A stretch of DNA of 6,558 nt. It comes from RGIG5579 sp045601445. Lineage in GTDB: Bacteria > Bacillota > Clostridia > Oscillospirales > SIG627. A program made the translations under genes and the position numbers. The DNA lies in the NCBI GenBank assembly GCA_045601445.1, contig JAZRZQ010000104.1, positions 1-6,558 on the forward strand. Direction: 5' to 3'. The notes beneath the pieces are model-generated. The model was not told the DNA's origin. It saw only the letters and a program-made list of their open reading frames with translations, and made no database searches. Shown in pieces: positions 1 through 6,136 of the stretch (position 1 is the first letter of the stretch; the number at the start of each line of letters is the position of its first letter).

Positions 1-441
1 TTTATCGATCGACAAAACAAAAAGTCCGTTATTAGTCAGCAAATCCGCAATTTTTTGTATAGCTGATAACTTATCTTGTATATGCATAAAGGTTAATGAC
101 GAGTATATTACATCAAACTGTGCCTCAAATTCACAAGACATGAAATTGCAGCAAATAAGTTTTATATTTTGATACTTTGATAGATTTTCAGTTGCCCTCT
201 CAATCGTCTTTTCGGAAATATCTATTCCACACAAGCTTTTACAATTTGGTGCAACTTTTATGGCAAGTCTCCCTGTTCCAATTCCTATTTCTAAAACGGA
301 TTTGCTTTTATCAAGCTGCATACTCTCGATAAACTTATCTCCGTCCCACTTGTCCATATAATCCCTCAATGGTTTAGGATCGCGAGCAGGGTCATTGTTT
401 TCGTCAATTAGCTTGTTATAATGTTCGATCACTTCTCTCAT
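1..441 (-). CDS. class I SAM-dependent methyltransferase, 3' end missing
   Basis: The reading frame stays open to the left edge, giving the first 147 residues. The fold is recognisable as a Rossmann-type methyltransferase. Motif I is VLEIGIGTGRLA at about residues 49-60 (the glycine-rich SAM-binding loop), followed by GIDIS at about 72-76, whose Asp would contact the SAM ribose, and a motif IV-like FDVIYSSLTFMHI segment at about 109-121. The acceptor substrate cannot be told from this part; such proteins (Methyltransf_11/25 type) modify small molecules, lipids or other targets. I start it at the ATG at 441 because AAGGA at 450-454 lies 8 bases upstream and a good promoter lies just before. 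An in-frame ATG at 480 would sit inside the -10 box. GC is about 35%, far below the rest of the window, which suggests a different origin. It is transcribed separately from the glycyl radical operon. Family confident, function unknown. Confidence 0.85.
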   Translation of the reverse strand, partial: MREVIEHYNKLIDENNDPARDPKPLRDYMDKWDGDKFIESMQLDKSKSVLEIGIGTGRLAIKVAPNCKSLCGIDISEKTIERATENLSKYQNIKLICCNFMSCEFEAQFDVIYSSLTFMHIQDKLSAIQKIADLLTNNGLFVLSIDK

Positions 442-449
442 AAGCATCT

Positions 450-454
450 TCCTT
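450..454 (-). promoter_or_regulatory. ribosome binding site of the methyltransferase gene
   Basis: AAGGA on the minus strand lies 8 bases before the ATG at 441, which decides that start. The in-frame ATG at 447 is too close (2 bases after AAGGA), and the ATG at 480 has no Shine-Dalgarno sequence. Confidence 0.6.
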
Positions 455-478
455 GTACTATTCAAGATTGATGTTTTC

Positions 479-507
479 ATTATAACAGGAAAACCGCAGA
501 AAATCAA
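479..507 (-). promoter_or_regulatory. sigma-A promoter of the methyltransferase gene
   Basis: On the minus strand the -35 box TTGATT (507-502) is separated by exactly 17 bases from a perfect -10 box TATAAT (484-479). Transcription would begin near 472, leaving a leader of about 30 bases that contains the ribosome binding site. The promoter overlaps the terminator hairpin of the upstream operon: the -35 box covers most of the hairpin loop. Confidence 0.7.
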
Positions 508-517
508 TCTGCGGTTT
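491..517 (-). terminator. rho-independent terminator after the activase gene
   Basis: AAACCGCAGA (491-500) and TCTGCGGTTT (508-517) form a 10-bp perfect stem with a 7-base loop. Read on the minus strand the stem ends in TTTTCCTGTT, a short U tract, so it would end the transcript of the glycyl radical operon about 77 bases after the activase stop. On the plus strand it is also followed by a T-containing run, so it may work both ways. Confidence 0.6.
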
Positions 518-593
518 CTGTTTTCTGTCGGTAGGTAATGTAGTCTCAAAACTGTCCTTAAGAGTACGTCCAGTTTCGGTTTGCTCTTTTTTG
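518..593. other. spacer between activase stop and terminator, with inverted repeat
   Basis: No gene is seen here. A 6-bp inverted repeat AAACTG (549-554) / CAGTTT (571-576) flanks a 16-base spacer that contains the palindrome CTTAAG. A run of six T lies at 587-592 on the plus strand. The stretch lies where base composition changes from AT-rich (methyltransferase) to about 50% GC (activase), so it may hold the scar of an insertion, but no target duplication or element end is recognisable. Confidence 0.3.
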
Positions 594-1430
594 TTATGCT
601 TCGGCAAAGACTGCCTCAAGACGCCGCATCGTTTCCGGAGAGGGAACCGCGAAGCGTTGCGGGCTCATTCCCAAGGCGCGGTATTTATTTTCTCCCATAC
701 GGTGGTAGGGCAACAGCTCAATCTTTTCGGGCTTGCCCGCCGCGTCCAAAAAGTCTCTGATTTTTCTTAATTCCTCGAGACTATCGTTCACCCCGCAGAT
801 AATGGGGATCCGAACCCAAACCCGAACCTTGTTTTGAAGCAGCTTTTGGAGATTTTCGAGAATGAGGTCGTTTTTTACCCCCACGTATTTTTGATGAATC
901 TGAGCGTCGAAGGCCTTTATGTCGTAAAGAAACAGATCGGTATGAGGCAGGATCCTTTGAAAGAATTGCCACGGCAGATGCCCCGCGGTATCCACGGCGG
1001 TGTGCAGCCCCGCTGCCTTGCATTTTTGCAAAAGCTCGCTCAAAGCGTCAATCTGGAGCATACATTCTCCGCCGGAGCAGGTCACGCCGCCGCCGGAGGT
1101 GCGGTAAAACTCCCGATCCTTCAGGACCTCGCTTAGGATTTCGTCGGTGGTGTACTCCTTGCCGCATATCTTGATCGCATCGCTCGGGCAATAATGCTCG
1201 CACACGCCGCAGAGCGTGCAGGCTTCGGGAGAGGGGCAGACCCGTCGGCAGAGGCCGCAATCGGTACATTTTTCAGCGTAAAACAGCTTTTCTCTCTTGG
1301 TGCTTTTTCCCTCGGGGTTGTGGCACCAGGCACAGTTTAAATGACAGCCCTTGAAAAAGACGGTGGTTCTGATGCCGGGGCCGTCCACAAAGGAGCTGCG
1401 TTCGATATCGAACAGCGTGGCTTTATTCAT
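594..1430 (-). CDS. glycyl radical enzyme activating enzyme (radical SAM, two extra 4Fe-4S clusters)
   Basis: This 278-residue radical SAM enzyme should use reduced [4Fe-4S] and SAM to make a 5'-deoxyadenosyl radical that abstracts hydrogen from the partner enzyme's glycine. Visible signs are the radical-SAM cluster C29-x3-C33-x2-C36 within GCHLNCAWCHNPE, and a ferredoxin-like insert with two sets, C55/C58/C61/C65 and C71/C74/C77/C81. These are followed by SGGGVTCSGGE (about 112-122, SAM-binding GGE motif), YDIKAFD near 169-175 and ELLPYHRMGENKY near the C-terminus. The two-cluster insert is typical of activases of dehydratase- and decarboxylase-type glycyl radical enzymes and is absent from classical PflA, so I do not call it pflA. 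The start ATG overlaps the stop of the upstream enzyme gene by 8 bases (ATGAATAA). The ribosome binding site is weak (GAG only), so translational coupling is likely. The family is certain; the partner is inferred from position. Confidence 0.95.
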   Translation of the reverse strand: MNKATLFDIERSSFVDGPGIRTTVFFKGCHLNCAWCHNPEGKSTKREKLFYAEKCTDCGLCRRVCPSPEACTLCGVCEHYCPSDAIKICGKEYTTDEILSEVLKDREFYRTSGGGVTCSGGECMLQIDALSELLQKCKAAGLHTAVDTAGHLPWQFFQRILPHTDLFLYDIKAFDAQIHQKYVGVKNDLILENLQKLLQNKVRVWVRIPIICGVNDSLEELRKIRDFLDAAGKPEKIELLPYHRMGENKYRALGMSPQRFAVPSPETMRRLEAVFAEA

Positions 1431-3678
1431 AAAAGTTTCTCGTCAAAACCTCGTTTTGCCATTCGGGGGAGAGGCTTGTAAATTTTGCGGAAAAGCCGCA
1501 AACACGAACGATGAGGTTGGGGTAGCGCTCGGGGTGCTTTTGGGCATCCAACAGCACTTCTTTGCTAACACAGTTGAGCTGAAGCGACATCATTGCAGAA
1601 TCTGCCGCCGCCCGCAAAAATCCCTCTAAAACCGAGAGATCGACCTTGTTTGAGGGCAGAATGATATTCACCACGTTGTTGGCCGCCATGGTACTGCAAT
1701 CCAGCGCCTTGAGACTGTTGATGACCGAGGTGGCAGAGGGGATCTTTTTTAAACGGGATGGGGTCAGACCTTGGGAAAAATAGTCGCCGTTTTTGCGACC
1801 GTCCGGAGTCGCAAGGGTCTTTTCTCCCCAAAAGCGGATCTCGGTGTAGGTCAGATGGCCAATGTGCACCTTTCCCCCGTGCGAGCCCGCCAAGCTGCGC
1901 GCGTAGGCGAAGAGATCGTCGTTGAAGCGACACGCAAGTGCAGAGGATTCCGCTTCTCCGTCGCCCCAGCCACTGCAACGGATGGCGTCCATACGGATTT
2001 CTTCGGCGTTTTCCCAATTTTGACGAACGGCCTGCAGGTATTGCGACAGGCTGTATTTTTTTTGGTCAAACACCAAGGATTTGATCGCCATCAGAGAATC
2101 CACGATGTTCGGCAGTCCGAAGCAGAGAAGATAATCGTCTGCGTATTTGCCGAAGCCGCGGGTAAAATCCTGATGCTTTTCGATATTGCCTTCCATCGTG
2201 GCGGAAAAAATGGGAAGAGCGTCCACTTGATGCCAGATATTTCCACCGCGGCGGGTGGTGTCAATTCGCGCCTCGATCAGCTTTTGGCTGTTTTTCAGGG
2301 TGATGGCGTAGAATTCTTCGAAATCCCTTGCATCGTCGTAGCATTCAAAATCGATCTGCACCTGCTTCATCGCATCGAATTTGCGGTGAAGCGCAAATTC
2401 AAAGGGCTTGAGCAGGTTCACGTAGCTTCCGTGATCGAATTTTTCGGTGCCGTAGGAAGCCATCCCCCAACAGCCCGAAACAAAATAATCTCTCGCCTCT
2501 CTCAAGGAACGGCCGGAGCGCTCGACCGCGGGAATGCAGGCATCGTCGTTCTGAAACAAAACGGTCGAGGTACCGTTTTTCACCGAACGGTTGATTTCGT
2601 CCAAATACTCCTTGGGGGACTGCTTGGAATAGCGGCATTTGATTTTGGGGAAGATGATGCCTTCCTCGCGCGTCGCCCGAAGAAGCATTTTCGTCAGATC
2701 GTTACAAACGCTCTCGCCGTTTTCGTCACAGCCGCCAACGGTGTAGGTGTTTTCCAATTCGTGATCGGCATAGCCTACCATCGGAAGATCGTGATCGTAG
2801 TGCCCGTCCCAAACGATCAGGAATTGACAGATCAAATCGTAAGCACGCTTTTTCGTCAGCAAGCCCGATGCCAAATCCCTTTGATAAAACGGGAGAAGAT
2901 CCACGTCAAGACGCCCGAAGGTGTTGGGCCCGATCCCCTCGAGCGTTCCGAGCATCTTACGCATAAAGGCGAGCGTGCAAAGAGCCTCGTAGAGATTGCT
3001 TGGCGCTTCCCACGGCACTCTCGAGGCGGTTTCGGCGATTTGCAAGAGATTTTGCTTCGCATCGGCGTCGGTCTCGGCTTGCACCATCTCCTTGGCCTTG
3101 TCGGCAAATTTTCCTGCCGCCTTTTTCAAAAGGAGCATCGCCGCGCAGGTAGCCTCCAAATACTCCGTTTCGTCCGTGCCCTCGGCATTCTTTAATTCGA
3201 GCCTTGCTTTTTCATACAGCGAGCGCAAGCCGCCTTCAAAAATGGGACGGTGATTGAAATTAAAATGCTGTTGGGTGTCGTTGTATTGACCGCAGATCAG
3301 ATAAAGCTGGGCTTGCTTTTGCGCTTTGGTTCGTTGCCAAAGGGCGGGGTCCTGCTCCTCGAAGCGGTGCTGATTTTTCAGAAAGGTCCAGCCGGCGGCG
3401 TGAGTAAAATCGCCGTTTTTGGCGCGACGAGCGCCGTCACTCAACGCCACAAGAGCTCCCGTTTCAAAATAAAAGGGACAATGAGGGAAGAGAATCGGGG
3501 AAAAATGCTCGGTAATGACCTCGTGCTGAAGCATTTTTTGCCGCATAACGCTCATTGACGAGTTCCACTTTTGATCGAGAATGGCAAAAATCTTCTCCGA
3601 GAAGGCCTTGGCGGCGGGGATGTTCTGATCGCTTTGGTAAAAAGCCTTCAGCTCGGCTCTCAATGCGTGATGGGTCAT
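1423..3678 (-). CDS. glycyl radical enzyme (pyruvate formate-lyase superfamily), substrate unknown
   Basis: This 751-residue protein has the PFL-like domain at about residues 1-610 and the glycyl radical domain at about 625-751. The radical glycine is G728 in RVCGFSA, 24 residues from the C-terminus. The thiyl-radical cysteine is C403 in SGCWGMASYG. Other family hallmarks are GLPNIVDSLMAIK (521-533) and ATPDGRKNGD (623-632). The protein is somewhat short for the dehydratase/decarboxylase branch. The usual Cys-x-Glu (GCVEP) of glycerol dehydratase, choline lyase and 4-hydroxyphenylacetate decarboxylase is replaced by C-W-G, and no Cys-Cys pair of true PFL is present, so none of those activities can be assigned. 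The start at 3678 is chosen for AAGGAG 6 bases upstream; the frame is open further up, but that part crosses the promoters. It is the first gene of an operon with its activase, divergent from an AraC regulator. It would act in the cytoplasm under strict anaerobiosis. Confidence 0.93.
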   Translation of the reverse strand: MTHHALRAELKAFYQSDQNIPAAKAFSEKIFAILDQKWNSSMSVMRQKMLQHEVITEHFSPILFPHCPFYFETGALVALSDGARRAKNGDFTHAAGWTFLKNQHRFEEQDPALWQRTKAQKQAQLYLICGQYNDTQQHFNFNHRPIFEGGLRSLYEKARLELKNAEGTDETEYLEATCAAMLLLKKAAGKFADKAKEMVQAETDADAKQNLLQIAETASRVPWEAPSNLYEALCTLAFMRKMLGTLEGIGPNTFGRLDVDLLPFYQRDLASGLLTKKRAYDLICQFLIVWDGHYDHDLPMVGYADHELENTYTVGGCDENGESVCNDLTKMLLRATREEGIIFPKIKCRYSKQSPKEYLDEINRSVKNGTSTVLFQNDDACIPAVERSGRSLREARDYFVSGCWGMASYGTEKFDHGSYVNLLKPFEFALHRKFDAMKQVQIDFECYDDARDFEEFYAITLKNSQKLIEARIDTTRRGGNIWHQVDALPIFSATMEGNIEKHQDFTRGFGKYADDYLLCFGLPNIVDSLMAIKSLVFDQKKYSLSQYLQAVRQNWENAEEIRMDAIRCSGWGDGEAESSALACRFNDDLFAYARSLAGSHGGKVHIGHLTYTEIRFWGEKTLATPDGRKNGDYFSQGLTPSRLKKIPSATSVINSLKALDCSTMAANNVVNIILPSNKVDLSVLEGFLRAAADSAMMSLQLNCVSKEVLLDAQKHPERYPNLIVRVCGFSAKFTSLSPEWQNEVLTRNFYE

Positions 3679-3684
3679 TGTATA

Positions 3685-3690
3685 CTCCTT
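3685..3690 (-). promoter_or_regulatory. ribosome binding site of the glycyl radical enzyme gene
   Basis: AAGGAG on the minus strand lies 6 bases before the ATG at 3678. It fixes the start of the 751-residue protein and rules out the 92-residue upstream extension, which is lysine- and phenylalanine-rich nonsense from the AT-rich promoter region. Confidence 0.85.
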
Positions 3691-3738
3691 GTTTTGTATC
3701 GTCGATGAATTGGTAAGGACTTTCGCTTTCTTGCTTTT

Positions 3739-3766
3739 AGTATAGATTCGGCGAGAAAAAAAGCAA
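3739..3766 (-). promoter_or_regulatory. putative promoter of the glycyl radical enzyme operon
   Basis: On the minus strand TTGCTT (3766-3761) and TATACT (3744-3739) are separated by 16 bases. The -10 box is good and the -35 box is weak (3 of 6 matches), as expected for a promoter that needs an activator such as the divergent AraC protein. Transcription would start near 3732, giving a leader of about 54 bases. Confidence 0.55.
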
Positions 3767-3805
3767 TGGAATATTATGTTGATTTGGAAAAAAAGGAAAT
3801 AATTC

Positions 3806-3834
3806 TTGAAAATATTGTGATAAAATGATATAAT
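3806..3834 (+). promoter_or_regulatory. sigma-A promoter of the AraC-family regulator
   Basis: TTGAAA (3806-3811) and TATAAT (3829-3834) are separated by exactly 17 bases, close to the consensus. The start would be near 3841, so the leader is only about 18 bases and consists almost wholly of the ribosome binding site AAGGGGGG (3844-3851). Confidence 0.75.
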
Positions 3835-3858
3835 GAGGAAAAGAAGGGGGGCGAAAAA

Positions 3859-4605
3859 ATGATTTTTTCGGACGTTAGAATCAAGAAAGTGGATTGCGTG
3901 GTGCATTACGCCTCGAATAAAAGTCATTGGAGCGCCAAAAATCGCAAGAACCACATCATCGGCTTGAAATTAAAGGGAAGTGCGGAGCATATTTTTGCCG
4001 ATCGGCGCTTTCTGATGGAAGAAAATTGCATCTATTTTTTGAATCAAGAGGAAGATTATCGGGTGGAGAACATCGAGGCGGGCTTGGCCTTTTCGGTGCA
4101 TTTCAACACCTACGAGCCGATCCGTGCCAAGAGCTTTTGCATTAAGCTGCAGGACGGGGGACATATAACGCGTCTGCTGGAAGCGGTGGAACAGCATCTG
4201 AAAGCAGGAAGCGTAACAAGAGTCTTGAGTGAGCTTTATCGACTGCTGGATGCCTTTGAAAAGATCTGTGAACAAAAGTATCATCCGAAAAATATGCGTT
4301 TGCCCGCTGCTCGGGAATACTTGCTTTCTCATTTTGCCGATAAGGACTGCATCGACAAGGCTGCCGCGCTTTACGGAGTAAGCCGCCGCCGTTTTTGCGA
4401 TATTTTCAAGGAAAATTACCATGTGACACCCAACCGCTATTTGATCGATCACAAGCTTTCTCTTGCCAAAAATCTGCTTCGCTCCAAGGAGCTTCCGCTC
4501 AGCGAGGTTGCCGTGATGAGCGGCTTTGCGGACGGGTACTATTTCAGCAAGCTTTTCAAAAAGGAAATGGGGCTTTCACCGAAGCAATACCGTGAAAGCA
4601 TATAA
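3859..4605 (+). CDS. AraC/XylS-family transcriptional regulator
   Basis: This 248-residue protein has an N-terminal beta-rich, cupin-like sensor half (about 1-90, including FLMEENCIYFLNQEEDYRV, the usual jelly-roll turn) and a C-terminal AraC DNA-binding domain (about 147-248). The domain has two helix-turn-helix units: CIDKAAALYGVSRRRFCDIF around 164-183 and LSEVAVMSGFADGYYFSKLF around 214-233, followed by the family signature KEMGLSPKQYR. The start has AAGGGGGG 7 bases upstream. It is divergent from the glycyl radical enzyme operon across 180 bases, the standard arrangement for an AraC regulator that activates its neighbour in response to a small ligand, often the substrate of the pathway. 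The ligand is unknown. It may also control its own gene, since both promoters share the spacer. The domain call is certain; the target is inferred from position. Confidence 0.93.
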   Translation: MIFSDVRIKKVDCVVHYASNKSHWSAKNRKNHIIGLKLKGSAEHIFADRRFLMEENCIYFLNQEEDYRVENIEAGLAFSVHFNTYEPIRAKSFCIKLQDGGHITRLLEAVEQHLKAGSVTRVLSELYRLLDAFEKICEQKYHPKNMRLPAAREYLLSHFADKDCIDKAAALYGVSRRRFCDIFKENYHVTPNRYLIDHKLSLAKNLLRSKELPLSEVAVMSGFADGYYFSKLFKKEMGLSPKQYRESI

Positions 4606-4609
4606 AAAA

Positions 4610-4641
4610 CTCTCAATCCGTCGGGACGGTCGGATTGAGAG
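4610..4641. terminator. bidirectional rho-independent terminator between convergent genes
   Basis: CTCTCAATCCG (4610-4620) and CGGATTGAGAG (4631-4641) form a perfect 11-bp stem with a 10-base loop. Read on the plus strand it is followed by CTTTTCGTT, and read on the minus strand by TTTTTTATA. It therefore ends both the AraC gene (stop at 4605) and the CARF nuclease gene (stop at 4649). It fills nearly the whole 43-base gap. Confidence 0.9.
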
Positions 4642-4648
4642 CTTTTCG

Positions 4649-5836
4649 TTATGCTTCGCGAAAAAGAAGGCGGAGCCGCTCGCAAAACTCGGCAAAGCTG
4701 ATCCCCGCGATGCCGTCCAACAGGAGAATGCCCATCTCCTTGGCGCGACGGCGCACGGAAGGCGAAGCGAGCGTCGAGCTGAACAGGGCCGGCCTTGCGT
4801 ACTTGCCTCCGTAGTGCTTGGCCATCACGGAAATCTCGTAGAGATATTCGTTCTGCGGCGCGGTGTTCTTACAGCTGACGAAGATCGGCAGATTGTTTCG
4901 CATTAGGATCAGGTCGATCTCGTTGGTCGGCTGCGGGAAGGGGAGAGAGAGGTTAACGCCGTCGCAATCGAGTGAAACCGAGACGAGAATGCTGTGAAAC
5001 AGCTTGCTTTCGTGTGCGGCCATGGCACAGTACATTTCCAGAAGATTGCCGCCCTTGAGGTAGAGAAATCGCGCTTCTTCGTGAATGTTCAAGTCGAATT
5101 CCAGATAGGGCTTTGAGAAAATGGTAACGTTTCGATCCGCTCGGATGATGTCGGCTTGCTTTAAAATCGGAAGAATCAGCGCATAACTGCTTTGATAGGG
5201 CTCTTGGCCGTTGAGATACTTTTGGGTGATCGGAGGATCGTAGTCACTGTCGGGATCCTTCGGGCCGCTGCAAAAGTTGTTCCACGGCTTGGCATGGCGC
5301 TTGACGGCGTTCCAAAGACGGAGAATCTCGCGGGAGATCGGGCCGGAAAAGTCGTAGCTGTGGGCGGAAATGGGGGCAAATCCGCTCAGCGAGAGAAACT
5401 CGTTCGCGCCGACACGGATCTGTTCGGGTTGATTTATCTTGTCTGCGTCGGGAAAGGCGAGGGCGCGCTTTCCGCTTTGGATGTCGTATTGGCAAAGCCG
5501 CGCTTCGGAAAAATACTTCTCCGCGAGGATCATACCGGCTGAGGCAATGAAGATCTCGTTGCCACCCGTGATGTCAAGGGTGTAGTGAGCATCCGACTGA
5601 AGTCGGTGCAGTTCCTGCAAAACGGAGGGGATGCTTTGCTCGGGGACGGGGAGATATTCGGTCTTGATGCGAAAATGCTGCTCGATGGAAAAGGCGAGAC
5701 GGTCTTGTTCTTGCTGGGGCAGATTGTCAAGCTGGGAAAAATACAAAAAGTAAACGCCGTCGTAGCGGTCGTTTAACAGGGAAATCAGGTTTTCGGGCAG
5801 GTGCTCGGAATAAAACTCGATTAAAAACTTCTTCAT
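4649..5836 (-). CDS. CARF-DUF1887 nuclease, Card1/Can2-like CRISPR ancillary effector (orphan)
   Basis: This 395-residue protein has an N-terminal CARF-like Rossmann domain (about 1-145). LDITGGNEIF at 87-96 carries the TGG signature of the ligand loop, and PENLISLL at 14-21 fits the DUF1887 start. A linker (about 150-250) follows, then a PD-(D/E)xK-type nuclease domain (about 255-395). Its visible motifs are GGNLLE (E267), NEID (E306, D308) and FVSCKN (K323). This order matches Card1 and Can2, homodimers that cleave single-stranded nucleic acid or nick DNA when cyclic tetra-adenylate from a type III CRISPR complex binds CARF. The CARF loop reads TGGNE where many members have TGGTK, and the EXK position reads S-C-K. 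GGAGG lies 6 bases before the ATG. It is monocistronic, with its own promoter and terminator, and no cas gene or array in the window. Family assignment is from motifs; activator and target are unproven. Confidence 0.85.
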   Translation of the reverse strand: MKKFLIEFYSEHLPENLISLLNDRYDGVYFLYFSQLDNLPQQEQDRLAFSIEQHFRIKTEYLPVPEQSIPSVLQELHRLQSDAHYTLDITGGNEIFIASAGMILAEKYFSEARLCQYDIQSGKRALAFPDADKINQPEQIRVGANEFLSLSGFAPISAHSYDFSGPISREILRLWNAVKRHAKPWNNFCSGPKDPDSDYDPPITQKYLNGQEPYQSSYALILPILKQADIIRADRNVTIFSKPYLEFDLNIHEEARFLYLKGGNLLEMYCAMAAHESKLFHSILVSVSLDCDGVNLSLPFPQPTNEIDLILMRNNLPIFVSCKNTAPQNEYLYEISVMAKHYGGKYARPALFSSTLASPSVRRRAKEMGILLLDGIAGISFAEFCERLRLLFREA

Positions 5837-5862
5837 TACAAGCCTCCGTTTTTGATGATAAC

Positions 5863-5891
5863 ATTATAAGGAATACGTCGGGATTTGTCAA
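5863..5891 (-). promoter_or_regulatory. perfect-consensus sigma-A promoter of the CARF nuclease gene
   Basis: On the minus strand TTGACA (5891-5886) and TATAAT (5868-5863) are separated by exactly 17 bases, matching the full housekeeping consensus. Transcription would start near 5856, about 20 bases before the ATG. No obvious operator palindrome overlaps it, so strong steady expression is likely. Confidence 0.88.
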
Positions 5892-6086
5892 ACTCCAAAA
5901 AAAGAAGGCGGGCTTTCGTTTGTGCAATTTTAACAAAAATTTTCGGCTTGATGAATGAAATTCCAAGAATATTCGTAAAATGGCGCATATTTTGACGATT
6001 TTCGTCTTTTTATTCATTATAGAGTCGAAAATATTCTAAAAATATTTATTTACAGCTCCATATTTCTCAAGGAATGAGATTTTTAT

Positions 6087-6105
6087 CAAGAAATTGTTTT
6101 TCTTG
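6087..6105. repeat. inverted repeat CAAGAAA-TTGTT-TTTCTTG
   Basis: A perfect 7-bp inverted repeat with a 5-base spacer lies about 57 bases before the -35 box of the downstream small gene. It could be a regulator-binding palindrome or an RNA hairpin if the upstream weak promoter is used. No T run follows, so it is not a normal terminator. Confidence 0.35.
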
Positions 6106-6136
6106 TAAACTACTGACGTGAAGTGATACAAAAATC

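Noticed and set aside
442..480. Longer methyltransferase start at the ATG at 480
   Set aside because: That ATG lies within the -10 box and has no Shine-Dalgarno sequence; AAGGA supports the start at 441.
1771..3195. A long plus-strand open frame (474 codons) opposite the glycyl radical enzyme gene
   Set aside because: It is the mirror of a certain gene in GC-rich DNA, has no ribosome binding site and no recognisable domain.
1423..3678. Assignment as pyruvate formate-lyase (pflB) or choline trimethylamine-lyase (cutC)
   Set aside because: There is no Cys-Cys pair as in pyruvate formate-lyase and no GCVEP motif as in choline lyase, and no microcompartment or partner genes lie nearby.
3679..3954. 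A 92-residue N-terminal extension of the glycyl radical enzyme frame
   Set aside because: It crosses both divergent promoters and the AraC start, is rich in Phe/Lys/Ile from AT-rich DNA, and the internal ATG at 3678 has a proper AAGGAG.
3970..4452. Minus-strand open frame opposite the AraC gene
   Set aside because: It is fully antisense to a well-supported AraC coding region and has no family features.
4526..4906. Plus-strand open frame crossing the AraC end, the terminator and the nuclease 3' end
   Set aside because: It spans a strong terminator and lies out of frame or antisense to two real genes.
5727..6017. Minus-strand open frame across the nuclease promoter
   Set aside because: It overlaps the real nuclease start and promoter in another frame and has a low-complexity Lys/Phe/Arg composition.
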